22,775 bases of DNA, from positions 1-22,775 of IMG/VR virus record IMGVR_UViG_3300030060_006292. One strand, written 5' to 3'. The notes under the pieces were generated by a model that was not told where the DNA came from, made no database searches, and saw only the letters and a list, made by a program, of their open reading frames with translations. The stretch is from a virus. Below, in pieces: positions 1 to 7,301 of this stretch. The position numbers were made by a program, and so were the translations under genes. Each line of letters begins with the position of its first letter. The first letter of the stretch is position 1.

Positions 1-1
1 C

Positions 2-2695
2 TGGTCAAAGCCACAAGGTCAAGCCAATCCCTATCCGGCTAAAATCTCAATGTCTGCATTTGCTTCTCATGGCTATGTGTTTGCAGCTGTATCAAGAGCA
101 TCGCAAGATCTTGCAGCGCTTCCGTTAAAGTTGATTCGCGGGCGCGGCGAGAATAGCGAAATCATTGAAGAGCATCCATTTTTAGAGCTTATGGATCAAC
201 CGAGTACGTATGTTGACGGCTTCTCTTTGCGTGAACAATTGATCGTGGATCTCATGTTGACCGGTGGATGTTATTGTCTTTTGGCCGGCACCAATGAAGA
301 GCCTGCCTCTCTTTTTCGTTTGCATCCAGAACAAACAAAGATTGTTACAGATCCGATCGTAGGCATCAAAGGCTTTGAATTTACAGATAGCGGTCAAAGC
401 GTAGAGTATCCGATCGATCGGGTTGTATTCGCGCAAAATGCGAGCTGGGGCGCGGGTGTAGAGGCGTTGTATGGTCTTGGCGGTATTCAGCCGCTACAAA
501 AAGAAATTAGTGCGGATCTGAGTGCGCAAAAGTTAGCCAGTGATGCCGCGAAGAAAGGCCGGCCTGACATCCTCATATCACCGGCAGACGAGGCCGATAT
601 ATGGGATTATGATCAACGCCGTGCAATCCTTGACGCGTATCGAGGAATGTCAAACGAAGGCGGTGCCATGGTGCTATCTGGTCAGGTCAAGATTGATCCG
701 TTGCAGGTATCACCGAGAGATCTTGAGTTTCAAGCGGTGCGCACGTACGCAAGAGAAGCAATTTCGGCCGTCTTTGGTGTGCCTCCGTCCATCCTTGGCG
801 CGGGCGATCTAAATTATGCGGTATCACGCCAACAGGCTCAAAACTACTGGGAGGTACAGACCAAGAGAGGAAAGAAATTGGCGCACCTTCTCACGCAGGT
901 TGCAAAGCGCTTTGATCCATCTTTTAGAGTAGAGATTGATTATTCAGGCGTTGAGGCATTACAGGCGGTTAGAGATGGTCAGATCGATCGCATCACAAAG
1001 CATATTCTTAATGGTATGGATACCGGATCCGCATATGCTTATGAAGGTCTTGCAGATGCGCCAGTAATACCGGAGGATCAAAGAGAGAGCGAAGCGGAAG
1101 ACGTAGGTGATGAAGAAGGCCAGAACGTGCGCGCCTTTGATGCACTCTTGCGATCGATGATGAAGGAGGATGTCGATCTTGGAAAAAAGAGCAACGCAAA
1201 AGAAGCAATGGAAGCACTAAGCGAATCCACACAAAAAGCTTTAAAAAAAAAGGCTGCCGATCATAACGAAGAATACGGCAGCGATCCAAAAAAAAAATTA
1301 ACAAACGGTAACTATCTCGCAGTCAGCTATCATCGAGGGTTGGCCGCGTACAATACAAACCCTGAAAGCGTACGGCCTTCGGTGTCTAGCTCAAATCAGT
1401 GGGCGATGGCGCGCGTTAACGGACTTCTTTATGCGTTGCGTACTGGCAAATTTAGACGAAAGCCGTACGATACCGACCTTCTACCAAAGGATCACCCGTT
1501 TTCAAATGCCGAAGATGATGACAAAAAGGAAAAAGCCGAGCTTACAAACTTCCCGAAACAGGGAGACGACAAAAAGATCAGTCTGAGAAATAGCAAATAT
1601 CGGGCTTTTGATGTTGATTTTGCGGAAGATCTCAAAGAGAATTGGCCGCAAATATGGAAAAGAGGCGGCAATATAGAGGGTAATAACCAGTATCGGCGGC
1701 TACTCCCAATCGTCAAACGAGACGACAAGAGCGCACAGACTGACACCGAAGAGATGGCGATCAAAAAGCGTGAGGCATGGGCGGCGCGTCACCTTCAAGA
1801 CTTTAGGTTGGCCGGTACGGTTGCGCAAATAAAATGGTTTGTCATCGGCGAAAAGGGCGAGCGCTACATGAAAGAGCTTATCAACGAGGAGAAGAGGCGA
1901 CTAACAAAAGCCCGTGATCGAACTTGGCGTGATTGGCTTGAGAAGCGACAAGCACCGGCAGAGAAGCGACTACAAAGATCCATACAGGCATATCTAAAAG
2001 AGGCCCGCAAGCGATACCAGACAAGAATCAAAGAATACGTATCCGCTGAAAAGATGGCCGGTGATTATATTGCAAAGGGTGTGCTTTCTTGGTCTGAGGT
2101 TTTAGCGGTAGGTGATGAAGCAAGCCGGATTATATCACAGTTCGGGCGTGATTGGTTGGCGGTTTGGGCGCTTGCAGGCAACGAAGAGCTTGACAAAGTT
2201 TATCGAAGAGCAGGCAAGACGAGGCCTCTTGATCTTATCTTTGGTGAGCGTGACCTTGCCAAAGAGGCGATCGACTTTGCCGCGTTTGACATCGCGCAGA
2301 CGACCGCGAAGAATGTGCAAGGCATTATCGAGCAAGGACTTTTAGCCGGTGCAAGCGTCAATCAGATCGCTATCGGGCTAGACAATGCCGCCGGTTTTGG
2401 TATCGGTAGATCGCGCATGATAGCGAGAACAGAATCGACAAAGGCGATCAATCTTGCGACAAACCAAAGTTATCAAACGGCAGCCAATGAAGGAATCAGC
2501 ATCCGCAAAGAGTGGCTATCCTCGAGAGATGACAAAGTGCGCGAGACGCATCGAGAGCTTGACGGTCAGGTAGTCGGAGTGCAAGAGGATTTTGTAGTGC
2601 CTTCAACGGGCGAAAAGGGGCCAGCGCCGGCGGCTTTTGCAAGTCCGGCCGAGTCGATCAATTGCAGGTGTACGATCGTGCCGGTGATTGACTAA
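2..2695 (+). CDS. Portal protein fused to Mu gpF-like (MuF) C-terminal domain, 5' partial
   Basis: The reading frame is open to the left window edge, and the residues before the first ATG (position 50) continue plausibly (...NPYPAKIS), so the true start lies upstream. The first part, to about nt 1080, is an HK97/SPP1-type portal: the dodecameric ring at the capsid vertex through which DNA passes, with typical stretches such as SHGYVFAAVSRASQDLAALPL and AISAVFGVPPSILG. It is followed by a lysine-rich linker with A9 and A10 tracts, a domain around nt 1207-1500 (QWAMARVNGLLYALRTGKF, DTDLLPKDHP) that I recall from other phage head proteins, a second block around nt 1615-1885 (IWKRGGN...NNQYRRLLPI, WAARHLQDFRLAGTVAQIKW), a charged helical region, and a MuF minor head domain near nt 2400-2690 (ARTESTKAINLA, ESINCRCTIVP). 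MuF proteins normally lie next to the portal and may enter the host with DNA; here they are one chain. Portal and MuF calls are firm; the middle blocks have no assigned function. Confidence 0.88.
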   Translation, partial: WSKPQGQANPYPAKISMSAFASHGYVFAAVSRASQDLAALPLKLIRGRGENSEIIEEHPFLELMDQPSTYVDGFSLREQLIVDLMLTGGCYCLLAGTNEEPASLFRLHPEQTKIVTDPIVGIKGFEFTDSGQSVEYPIDRVVFAQNASWGAGVEALYGLGGIQPLQKEISADLSAQKLASDAAKKGRPDILISPADEADIWDYDQRRAILDAYRGMSNEGGAMVLSGQVKIDPLQVSPRDLEFQAVRTYAREAISAVFGVPPSILGAGDLNYAVSRQQAQNYWEVQTKRGKKLAHLLTQVAKRFDPSFRVEIDYSGVEALQAVRDGQIDRITKHILNGMDTGSAYAYEGLADAPVIPEDQRESEAEDVGDEEGQNVRAFDALLRSMMKEDVDLGKKSNAKEAMEALSESTQKALKKKAADHNEEYGSDPKKKLTNGNYLAVSYHRGLAAYNTNPESVRPSVSSSNQWAMARVNGLLYALRTGKFRRKPYDTDLLPKDHPFSNAEDDDKKEKAELTNFPKQGDDKKISLRNSKYRAFDVDFAEDLKENWPQIWKRGGNIEGNNQYRRLLPIVKRDDKSAQTDTEEMAIKKREAWAARHLQDFRLAGTVAQIKWFVIGEKGERYMKELINEEKRRLTKARDRTWRDWLEKRQAPAEKRLQRSIQAYLKEARKRYQTRIKEYVSAEKMAGDYIAKGVLSWSEVLAVGDEASRIISQFGRDWLAVWALAGNEELDKVYRRAGKTRPLDLIFGERDLAKEAIDFAAFDIAQTTAKNVQGIIEQGLLAGASVNQIAIGLDNAAGFGIGRSRMIARTESTKAINLATNQSYQTAANEGISIRKEWLSSRDDKVRETHRELDGQVVGVQEDFVVPSTGEKGPAPAAFASPAESINCRCTIVPVID

Positions 2696-2721
2696 AATAA
2701 AAAGGCCGCTCAATGGCGGCC
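2694..2721 (-). terminator. Rho-independent terminator of the leftward 71-aa gene
   Basis: On the minus strand, a perfect 6-bp GGCCGC/GCGGCC stem (2704-2709 with 2716-2721, 6-nt loop) is followed by TTTTTATTTT. It overlaps the stop codon of the portal gene. The transcript-sense sequence begins CAACAACCGGCCGCC, the same module seen at 3051-3078 and 21289-21306. Confidence 0.7.
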
Positions 2722-2746
2722 GGTTGTTGGTTGTTTATGTCAAGAT

Positions 2747-2962
2747 TTACGCGATCTTTCTGTTGTAGTATGATGTCATTACCTCATCGAGCTTAGCGCG
2801 CTCTTTATCGGTAAGTACTACGCCGCATGCGGCATCCTGTAAGAATACGCAGGTATCAACGAACTTTAAGAACCCGTTTAGTGTTGTGAAGTCGTTTTGT
2901 GCTACATTAGCGCTTTTGTACTGACGGATTGTGTAGTTTGCAACTTTTTTGATTTTTTTCAT
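2747..2962 (-). CDS. Small hypothetical protein (71 aa), leftward accessory gene
   Basis: I do not recognise this family. The product begins MKKIKKVANYTIRQYKS, is basic at the N-terminus, has two cysteines in the middle (DTCVFLQDAACGVVL) and ends in a charged helix; no membrane segment or known motif is visible. The start is fixed by AAAGGA about 8 nt upstream in a 32-nt leader identical to that of the 103-aa gene at 3100-3411. It has its own promoter with the shared palindromic operator (2997-3025) and its own terminator (2694-2721), so it is an independent leftward unit facing the portal gene tail to tail. The complete unit of promoter, leader, gene and terminator argues it is a real gene, most likely an early or lysogeny-type accessory (moron-like) gene rather than a head component. 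Confidence 0.72.
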   Translation of the reverse strand: MKKIKKVANYTIRQYKSANVAQNDFTTLNGFLKFVDTCVFLQDAACGVVLTDKERAKLDEVMTSYYNRKIA

Positions 2963-2991
2963 TTTGTTTTCCTTTGTTTGTTGTTGTTATG
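2960..2991 (-). promoter_or_regulatory. Conserved CAA-repeat leader with AAAGGA ribosome site
   Basis: On the minus strand this reads CATAACAACAACAAACAAAGG followed by AAAACAAAATG. It is identical over 32 nt to 3409-3440 and closely similar to the leaders before 19532, 21005 and 22148. The unstructured CAA repeats and AAAGGA fix the start of the 71-aa gene. Confidence 0.8.
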
Positions 2992-2996
2992 TACTT

Positions 2997-3025
2997 ATAA
3001 TAGCATCAAGGTAATACCTTGTCAA
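2997..3025 (-). promoter_or_regulatory. Leftward sigma70-like promoter with 15-bp palindromic operator
   Basis: On the minus strand TTGACA (3025-3020) and TATTAT (3002-2997) are separated by exactly 17 bp. The perfect palindrome CAAGGTAWTACCTTG occupies 3007-3021, overlapping the end of the -35 box and most of the spacer. A protein bound there would block RNA polymerase. It drives the 71-aa gene. Confidence 0.8.
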
Positions 3026-3050
3026 CAAAATAATTAATTTATTTTAAAAG

Positions 3051-3078
3051 AAAACAAAAAGACCGCTTGAAGGCGGCC
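3051..3078 (-). terminator. Hairpin terminator of the leftward 103-aa gene
   Basis: On the minus strand a short GC stem (CCGC 3063-3066 with GCGG 3073-3076, extendable past one mismatch) is followed by TCTTTTTGTTTT. The upstream arm carries the same CAACAACCGGCCGCC sequence as the terminator at 2694-2721. Confidence 0.6.
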
Positions 3079-3099
3079 GGTTGTTGATTGTGATCTGGT

Positions 3100-3411
3100 T
3101 TAGAATACGAATGTATTCATGTCACCTTGAAGGTTATAGCCGCCGACTAATTTGATTGAAGAGTAAACCAGCGCGGTCTCTTTCATGAATACGTTATAAT
3201 CATCAACATGACAAGACTCGATACTCATTTCGCCTCTTCGGTTACAAAGAATGATGTAGTGACTATCCGCCTCTTGAAGCTCTAACCATTCACATGCGTC
3301 TTTGATTGCATTTTCAAGAGTCTTGCTTTTTCCGTATTCGCTCTTGCTTGTAGATGCGTAGAATGAGAAGTCATACTTGAAGGATTCTTTGAGTTCGATT
3401 GTGTTTTTCAT
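3100..3411 (-). CDS. Hypothetical protein (103 aa), leftward accessory gene
   Basis: No family is recognised. The sequence looks like a compact alpha/beta protein: a charged N-terminus (MKNTIELKESFKYDFSFYAS), a helix around TLENAIKDACEWLELQEA, a strand (HYIILCNRRGEM), and a C-terminal part rich in aromatic residues. There is no signal peptide or membrane segment. The start is fixed by AAAGGA in the same 32-nt leader as the 71-aa gene at 2747-2962, downstream of its own operator-bearing promoter (3446-3473) and ahead of its own hairpin (3051-3078). It therefore forms a second stand-alone leftward unit inserted between portal and protease genes. The regulatory signals make it very likely to be a true gene; the function is unknown. 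Confidence 0.72.
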   Translation of the reverse strand: MKNTIELKESFKYDFSFYASTSKSEYGKSKTLENAIKDACEWLELQEADSHYIILCNRRGEMSIESCHVDDYNVFMKETALVYSSIKLVGGYNLQGDMNTFVF

Positions 3412-3440
3412 TTTGTTTTCCTTTGTTTGTTGTTGTTATG
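3409..3440 (-). promoter_or_regulatory. Conserved CAA-repeat leader with AAAGGA ribosome site (second copy)
   Basis: This is an exact 32-nt copy of 2960-2991, covering the start codon, AAAGGA and the CAACAACAA stretch. The surrounding promoters differ in detail, so the leader is either under selection or recently duplicated with its cassette. Confidence 0.8.
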
Positions 3441-3445
3441 TTTTT

Positions 3446-3473
3446 ATTATATCATGGTATTACCTTGATGCAA
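3446..3473 (-). promoter_or_regulatory. Leftward sigma70-like promoter with operator (one mismatch)
   Basis: On the minus strand TTGCAT (3473-3468) and a perfect TATAAT (3451-3446) lie 16 bp apart. The spacer 3453-3467 is CAAGGTAATACCATG in sense orientation, the palindrome with one changed base. It drives the 103-aa gene. Confidence 0.72.
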
Positions 3474-3537
3474 GTATTATTTTAAAATATTTTTATTTAT
3501 CTGTTATATTGGCGATACAACTACATGAGAGACATAT

Positions 3538-3945
3538 ATGACATCTTTAATTATCGCGGCCGTTGTTGGTCTGGTTGTTGGTATCGGTGGCACCATTGGA
3601 ATTCAGCAAGCAACAAAACCCAAAGAAGAGACAAAGCCGCTGGTTGTTGCGGTCGGTGGTGACGAGGTCGCCAAAGGTCAAACAGAAGTTCAAAAGAAAT
3701 TGGTCGATCTCGATCTCTTGGTTGAGCCGTGTTCAAAGGAATTTATCAAGGATCAAAAAGACTCTCTTCTTTGCCGCGAGATGTTTTGCAGGATGCAACA
3801 ACGCGGCATCGATGCGCAGACGTCACAGACTGATTGCGAATCAATCAGCAATATCGCAAACACCAAAGCCATAAAGGACGCATGCAAGGATCTTGAGGGT
3901 GACGAGCTGACAGCATGCACCGAGCTATTTTTCCGCAGAAAGTAG
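3538..3945 (+). CDS. Small membrane-anchored cysteine-rich protein
   Basis: The 135-residue product has an N-terminal hydrophobic segment (residues 4-22, LIIAAVVGLVVGIGGTIGI) acting as a signal anchor or uncleaved signal, a short Lys/Pro linker, and a soluble domain with six cysteines (65, 79, 84, 100, 116, 127). An even number of cysteines spaced this way suggests a disulfide-bonded domain exported to the periplasm or cell surface. No holin, spanin or lysozyme signature is present. GAGAG precedes the ATG by about 7 nt. It lies between the leftward cassettes and the prohead protease, in a position where most HK97-like phages have no gene. Plausible roles are superinfection exclusion or an envelope function, but this is inference from topology only. 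Confidence 0.65.
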   Translation: MTSLIIAAVVGLVVGIGGTIGIQQATKPKEETKPLVVAVGGDEVAKGQTEVQKKLVDLDLLVEPCSKEFIKDQKDSLLCREMFCRMQQRGIDAQTSQTDCESISNIANTKAIKDACKDLEGDELTACTELFFRRK

Positions 3946-3985
3946 ATTCTTATAATTCTTGTTATTGTTGTATAGGTTATTATTA

Positions 3986-4016
3986 TTGCAATTCTTAAAA
4001 AATAACTGTATATAAT
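3986..4016 (+). promoter_or_regulatory. Possible promoter ahead of the prohead protease gene
   Basis: TTGCAA (3986-3991) and a perfect TATAAT (4011-4016) lie in an AT-rich gap, separated by 19 bp, longer than ideal. It could restart head-gene transcription after the leftward cassettes. No operator palindrome is present here. Confidence 0.4.
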
Positions 4017-4032
4017 AACTAGTGGAGTAGGT

Positions 4033-4809
4033 ATGCGGTACAGATCCCTAAATGCTGAAATAGTTAAAACAAAAGAGAAGAGCGCGCGGCCGGTCGTCTC
4101 TTTTGTAGCCAGTACGGCAAACCCTGATCGTTATGGTGATGTAATCAATCAAGCTGGTTGGTCATTAGCCAAATACCGAAAGAATCCCGTCATTCTACTC
4201 AATCACAACGCTAACCAGCTTCCAATTGGACGCGGTGAGGTTGATGTAATTGATGGTCAATTAATGGTTGATATTGAATTTGATATGGATGATCCGATTG
4301 CAGCTGAGGTCGCACGCAAGACAAAAGATGGTTTTATGGGTGCCGTATCGGTTGGATTTAATGCGATCGATTCAACGCCTCGCTCTATGCTATCCAAAGA
4401 CAGTCCACATTACGGCAAACGCGGCGAGTACTTCGAGCGCGCCGAGCTACTGGAGATCTCTATTGTGACTATACCCGCAAATGGTGAGGCCGTTGCCGCC
4501 AAAAACTTTATCGGTCAAAATCGTACATTTAAACTTTCGCAACTTAAACACATCATCGATGTTGAGATGGATGGCGACAGAGTAATCGTGACGTATCTCA
4601 TGCACGAGGACGAACGCCGCGAAGAAGATCCAGAGATGCCCGAAGAGGAAGAAAGTCACTATGATGATGGCGAAGAGCATGACAAAGCCAAGATCGAAGA
4701 AGATCACGAAGAGATGGCGGCCGGTGAGGATGACGACAAGGACAAAGAAAAAAGTTTTTTAACACAAACCGAGCGCGACCTTTTTGCGCTCTTTACTAAT
4801 GGAGAGTAG
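4033..4809 (+). CDS. HK97-type prohead maturation protease (peptidase family U35/S78)
   Basis: This serine protease cleaves the scaffold-like N-terminal part of the capsid protein during prohead maturation and digests itself. The N-terminal half matches the family: VSFVASTANPDRYGDVI, then the catalytic His in ILLNHN (His58) and the catalytic Ser in GAVSVGF (Ser106), followed by ELLEISIVTIPANGEA near residues 137-152. The last 60 residues are extremely acidic and low in complexity, a common feature of proteases that double as internal scaffold. It starts at ATG 4033 with GGAG 5 nt upstream and lies directly before the major capsid gene, the canonical order. The family and both catalytic residues are seen in the sequence; the cleavage site in the capsid protein cannot be fixed here. 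Confidence 0.9.
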   Translation: MRYRSLNAEIVKTKEKSARPVVSFVASTANPDRYGDVINQAGWSLAKYRKNPVILLNHNANQLPIGRGEVDVIDGQLMVDIEFDMDDPIAAEVARKTKDGFMGAVSVGFNAIDSTPRSMLSKDSPHYGKRGEYFERAELLEISIVTIPANGEAVAAKNFIGQNRTFKLSQLKHIIDVEMDGDRVIVTYLMHEDERREEDPEMPEEEESHYDDGEEHDKAKIEEDHEEMAAGEDDDKDKEKSFLTQTERDLFALFTNGE

Positions 4810-4813
4810 CGAT

Positions 4814-6295
4814 ATGAGCAACGAAGATCGCGCTATGGTTGCCGAGGCTAAGAAAATCCTCGAGGGCATCCGTACACATCAAAAAAATTCTGACAACAAA
4901 TTGAGTCAGTTCGAAAAACAAGTCGATGACCTGAAGAAAGCCCAGCGCTTGATCCAAGAGTCGCAAACAGTCGTGCGCGATATGACGCATCTCAATCAAG
5001 ATGATCGCGAATTAAAAAGCTTCGTTGAGGCTGATGGCGTTCGATGGAATAGCAAGAGCGTTGACGTTGCCGTAACAGGTCGCGGCACTATCTCAACAAA
5101 GGTTGAGGGGCTTCTTGACTCAAAAGATCCCGTCAATGAGTGGCATGCGGATCTCATCAAAATGAATCGTGATCGTTCCTTTGCGCGCATGCTTATGAGT
5201 ACACCACACACACCAAAAAGTGACCTTGCTCTTTGGAAACACCTACAAAAAGCGCCTCGCTTCATGCGTTCAGCTATTCAGAAGGCTTTCAACGATAGCG
5301 CTGGAGCCGGTGCGGGGTGGATCCCTGACCAGTTTGCCAGTGAGCTTTATTATAACCTCGAGGATCAAATTCAATTACCTCGCGTTGTAGCTGACAACAT
5401 GCAGCGTCAACAAGTAGAGCGTAACACTATCCTAGTTCCTCGCATGTCTCGCGGTGGCCGTCCTTACATCAAAGGAAGTGTAACCAGCGACAACCCTGCG
5501 CAGTACACACCTTCAACGATTTCAACCTCTCAGAAGTCTATCACAATGACCGGCCTCGCGTCTCGTTACGTGATTGACGATCAAGCCGCTGAAGACAGCG
5601 CAGTATTGGCGATCCCAACTTTGCAACGTCAGATTGTTATGGACCTCAATGACGCGATGGAGGATGCACTAATCAATGGTGATTCAGCGGCCACACATCA
5701 AGATGACATCGCCAATTGGAACATCCGAGAGCGTTGGGGCACTTCTCCGGCTTTGGGTGGCTCTAGCGACCACAGACGAGCGTTTACCGGCCTACGTGCG
5801 GCGGCTGTTGATCGTGCATGCACCGATGATCATGGCGGCTCAGGATACAACTTCACCGACTTCTTAAGTGCAAAATCCAAACTGGGTGAGATCGGAATGA
5901 TGGATCTTGTTTGTATTGCATCTCCAGAAGCGATTATTGCAAACCTTCTTGGATTGTCTGAGGTCAAGACTTTGGATGTATTCGGGCCACAGGCCACCGT
6001 GCGCACCGGTCAACTCGGATCTCTTGCGGGCGTACCAATTATTATGTCTCGTTTTATGGGTGCCGATCTTGCCGCTACTGGTTTATACACCGGAGCAGGT
6101 GCGTTGACTGGGCTTCTCTTGGTTCATACAAACTCATGGCGCATCTTTGAACGTAGAGGGATCCTTGTTGAGTCCCAAAGAAAGATCGATGTCGGTGCAA
6201 CCGAGCTTGTAGCTACACGCAGAGCAACGCTTGATACTCTTGATTTGGACGCCACAAAGAACGTTTGTTATCAATTCAACATGCTCTCATCATAA
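4814..6295 (+). CDS. Major capsid protein, HK97 gp5 fold
   Basis: This forms the icosahedral shell. The N-terminal 60 or so residues are charged and helical (AKKILEGIRTHQKNSDNKLSQFEKQV), resembling the delta scaffold domain removed by the protease encoded just upstream. The HK97-type body follows: a GAGAGWIPDQFASELYYNL strand-helix, TILVPRMSRGGRPYI, SITMTGLASRYVIDDQAAED, a long spine helix with MDLNDAMEDALINGD, and a C-terminal RRGILVESQRKIDVGATELVATRRA. At 493 residues it is longer than HK97 gp5, leaving room for an inserted loop. The frame opens earlier, but ATG 4814 has GGAGAG at the right spacing and avoids overlap with the protease gene. Confidence in the fold is high from position and sequence pattern. 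Confidence 0.9.
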   Translation: MSNEDRAMVAEAKKILEGIRTHQKNSDNKLSQFEKQVDDLKKAQRLIQESQTVVRDMTHLNQDDRELKSFVEADGVRWNSKSVDVAVTGRGTISTKVEGLLDSKDPVNEWHADLIKMNRDRSFARMLMSTPHTPKSDLALWKHLQKAPRFMRSAIQKAFNDSAGAGAGWIPDQFASELYYNLEDQIQLPRVVADNMQRQQVERNTILVPRMSRGGRPYIKGSVTSDNPAQYTPSTISTSQKSITMTGLASRYVIDDQAAEDSAVLAIPTLQRQIVMDLNDAMEDALINGDSAATHQDDIANWNIRERWGTSPALGGSSDHRRAFTGLRAAAVDRACTDDHGGSGYNFTDFLSAKSKLGEIGMMDLVCIASPEAIIANLLGLSEVKTLDVFGPQATVRTGQLGSLAGVPIIMSRFMGADLAATGLYTGAGALTGLLLVHTNSWRIFERRGILVESQRKIDVGATELVATRRATLDTLDLDATKNVCYQFNMLSS

Positions 6296-6308
6296 TAGGA
6301 GATTGAAA

Positions 6309-6680
6309 ATGGAAATTTGTATACCTTACCACTTAGAAGTAGCTGCCGCCGGTAGTGATGCCGAGTATGTACCGCTCTATCGCAAGCTAACATTAAAGCA
6401 TGCTAAGATTGTCGCAAATAAAGCGCTGACTGCACATGATACCAACTATTACACCTTTACTCTGGTTAATGGTTCTACTACTCTTGCATCCAGAAAAACA
6501 CAGGTTGCAGACGGTAGTATGGCAGAGGGTGTGTCAGAGTCTATGACTTTGAGCGGTGGCGAAGGTCTTGACTTTTCCGATCTAGGGGAACTCAAGATTA
6601 ATTGTGCAGCTAGCGGATCATCTAGTGAGCCGGTTGACCTGACCTTTTTGTTTGTATTTGAGCCAAGAAGAGAATCCTAG
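6309..6680 (+). CDS. Probable capsid decoration or head accessory protein (123 aa)
   Basis: The start is ATG 6309, preceded by TAGGAG; the frame extends further upstream only inside the capsid gene. The product (MEICIPYHLEVAAAG...) appears rich in beta strands and has a Ser/Gly-rich C-terminal half (GGEGLDFSDLGELKINCAASGSSSEP). No named family is recognised. Its position immediately after the major capsid gene, high-yield ribosome site and small beta-rich character are those of capsid-stabilising decoration proteins such as lambda gpD, but there is no direct sequence match that I can see. It could instead be a minor head protein. Confidence 0.5.
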   Translation: MEICIPYHLEVAAAGSDAEYVPLYRKLTLKHAKIVANKALTAHDTNYYTFTLVNGSTTLASRKTQVADGSMAEGVSESMTLSGGEGLDFSDLGELKINCAASGSSSEPVDLTFLFVFEPRRES

Positions 6681-6683
6681 TCA

Positions 6684-7292
6684 ATGGCAATGGTAAGCGC
6701 CGCAACGCTAAAAACATATCTTCCAGAGGTTACGGGATCCGGTGCTGACACCGATCTTTCTAACCTCTTGGAGCGTGTTGAATGTGCGATCGCTCGATAC
6801 TTTGGCTGGGTCAAACCAGACGCATCGGCCGATCCGCAGTTGCTTGCGGCGACTTACACTTTTTATTTAAATGGCCCGACTTTCGGCAATCACGCAGTTT
6901 TGCAATTGCCGATACAGCCAACAAACTCAATTACCTCTATCCATAGCGATGTAAATCGACAATATACGGCCGATACACAGCTTGATAGTGGTGATTATGA
7001 TCTGGATGGTTTGCTTGGTCAAGCCATACTGGATCCCGTTAATGCAAACGATGGTTTTGATCGTGGTTTTCGTGCGATCAAAGTCGTTGCTAATTGCGGA
7101 TACACAGCACTTCCGGCAGATCTTGAGCATGCTGTTTGTGTGTGGGCGAGTCAGCTGCAACGCAACAAGGCGAGTCAAGGTAAAGACTCAATCACACAAA
7201 GAGCGGCAACGGTGAGCATATCACCGAAGAGTATGCCGCCGGAAGTTAAGCAGTTACTCGCGCCGTTTCGTGGCCCTTATCGTATAATGTGA
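6684..7292 (+). CDS. Head-tail connector (HK97 gp6 / SPP1 gp15-like adaptor)
   Basis: Connector proteins bind under the portal ring after packaging and join head to tail. The N-terminus (AATLKTYLPEVTGSGADTDLSNLLERVECAIARYFG) has the typical helical start of gp6-like connectors, followed by a beta portion (LPIQPTNSITSIHSD...YDLDGLLGQAIL) and a helix with LEHAVCVWASQLQRNKAS, as in the family. At 202 residues it is longer than HK97 gp6 but within the range for this group. It follows the capsid module and precedes a gp10-like gene, the canonical order. The start could also be ATG 6690; no strong ribosome site precedes either. Confidence 0.75.
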   Translation: MAMVSAATLKTYLPEVTGSGADTDLSNLLERVECAIARYFGWVKPDASADPQLLAATYTFYLNGPTFGNHAVLQLPIQPTNSITSIHSDVNRQYTADTQLDSGDYDLDGLLGQAILDPVNANDGFDRGFRAIKVVANCGYTALPADLEHAVCVWASQLQRNKASQGKDSITQRAATVSISPKSMPPEVKQLLAPFRGPYRIM

Positions 7293-7301
7293 GGGTGTGA
7301 G

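Noticed and set aside
1008-1304. 98-codon frame antisense to the portal linker
   Set aside because: Leu/Arg-rich translation reflects the reverse of a Lys/Glu-rich stretch; no start signals.
3482-3521. Promoter for the membrane-anchored 135-aa gene
   Set aside because: The AT-rich stretch has TATATT and TACAAC boxes but no convincing -35 at correct spacing, so I do not list it.
6780-6800. GCGATCGC as a cyanobacterial HIP1 signature
   Set aside because: I noticed only this single copy; HIP1-rich genomes show many, so it gives no host evidence.
7175-7190. Sixth operator copy (CAAGGTAAAG)
   Set aside because: Only one half of the palindrome is present, inside the connector gene and without promoter boxes; the half-sites at about 18045 and 18110 are rejected for the same reason.
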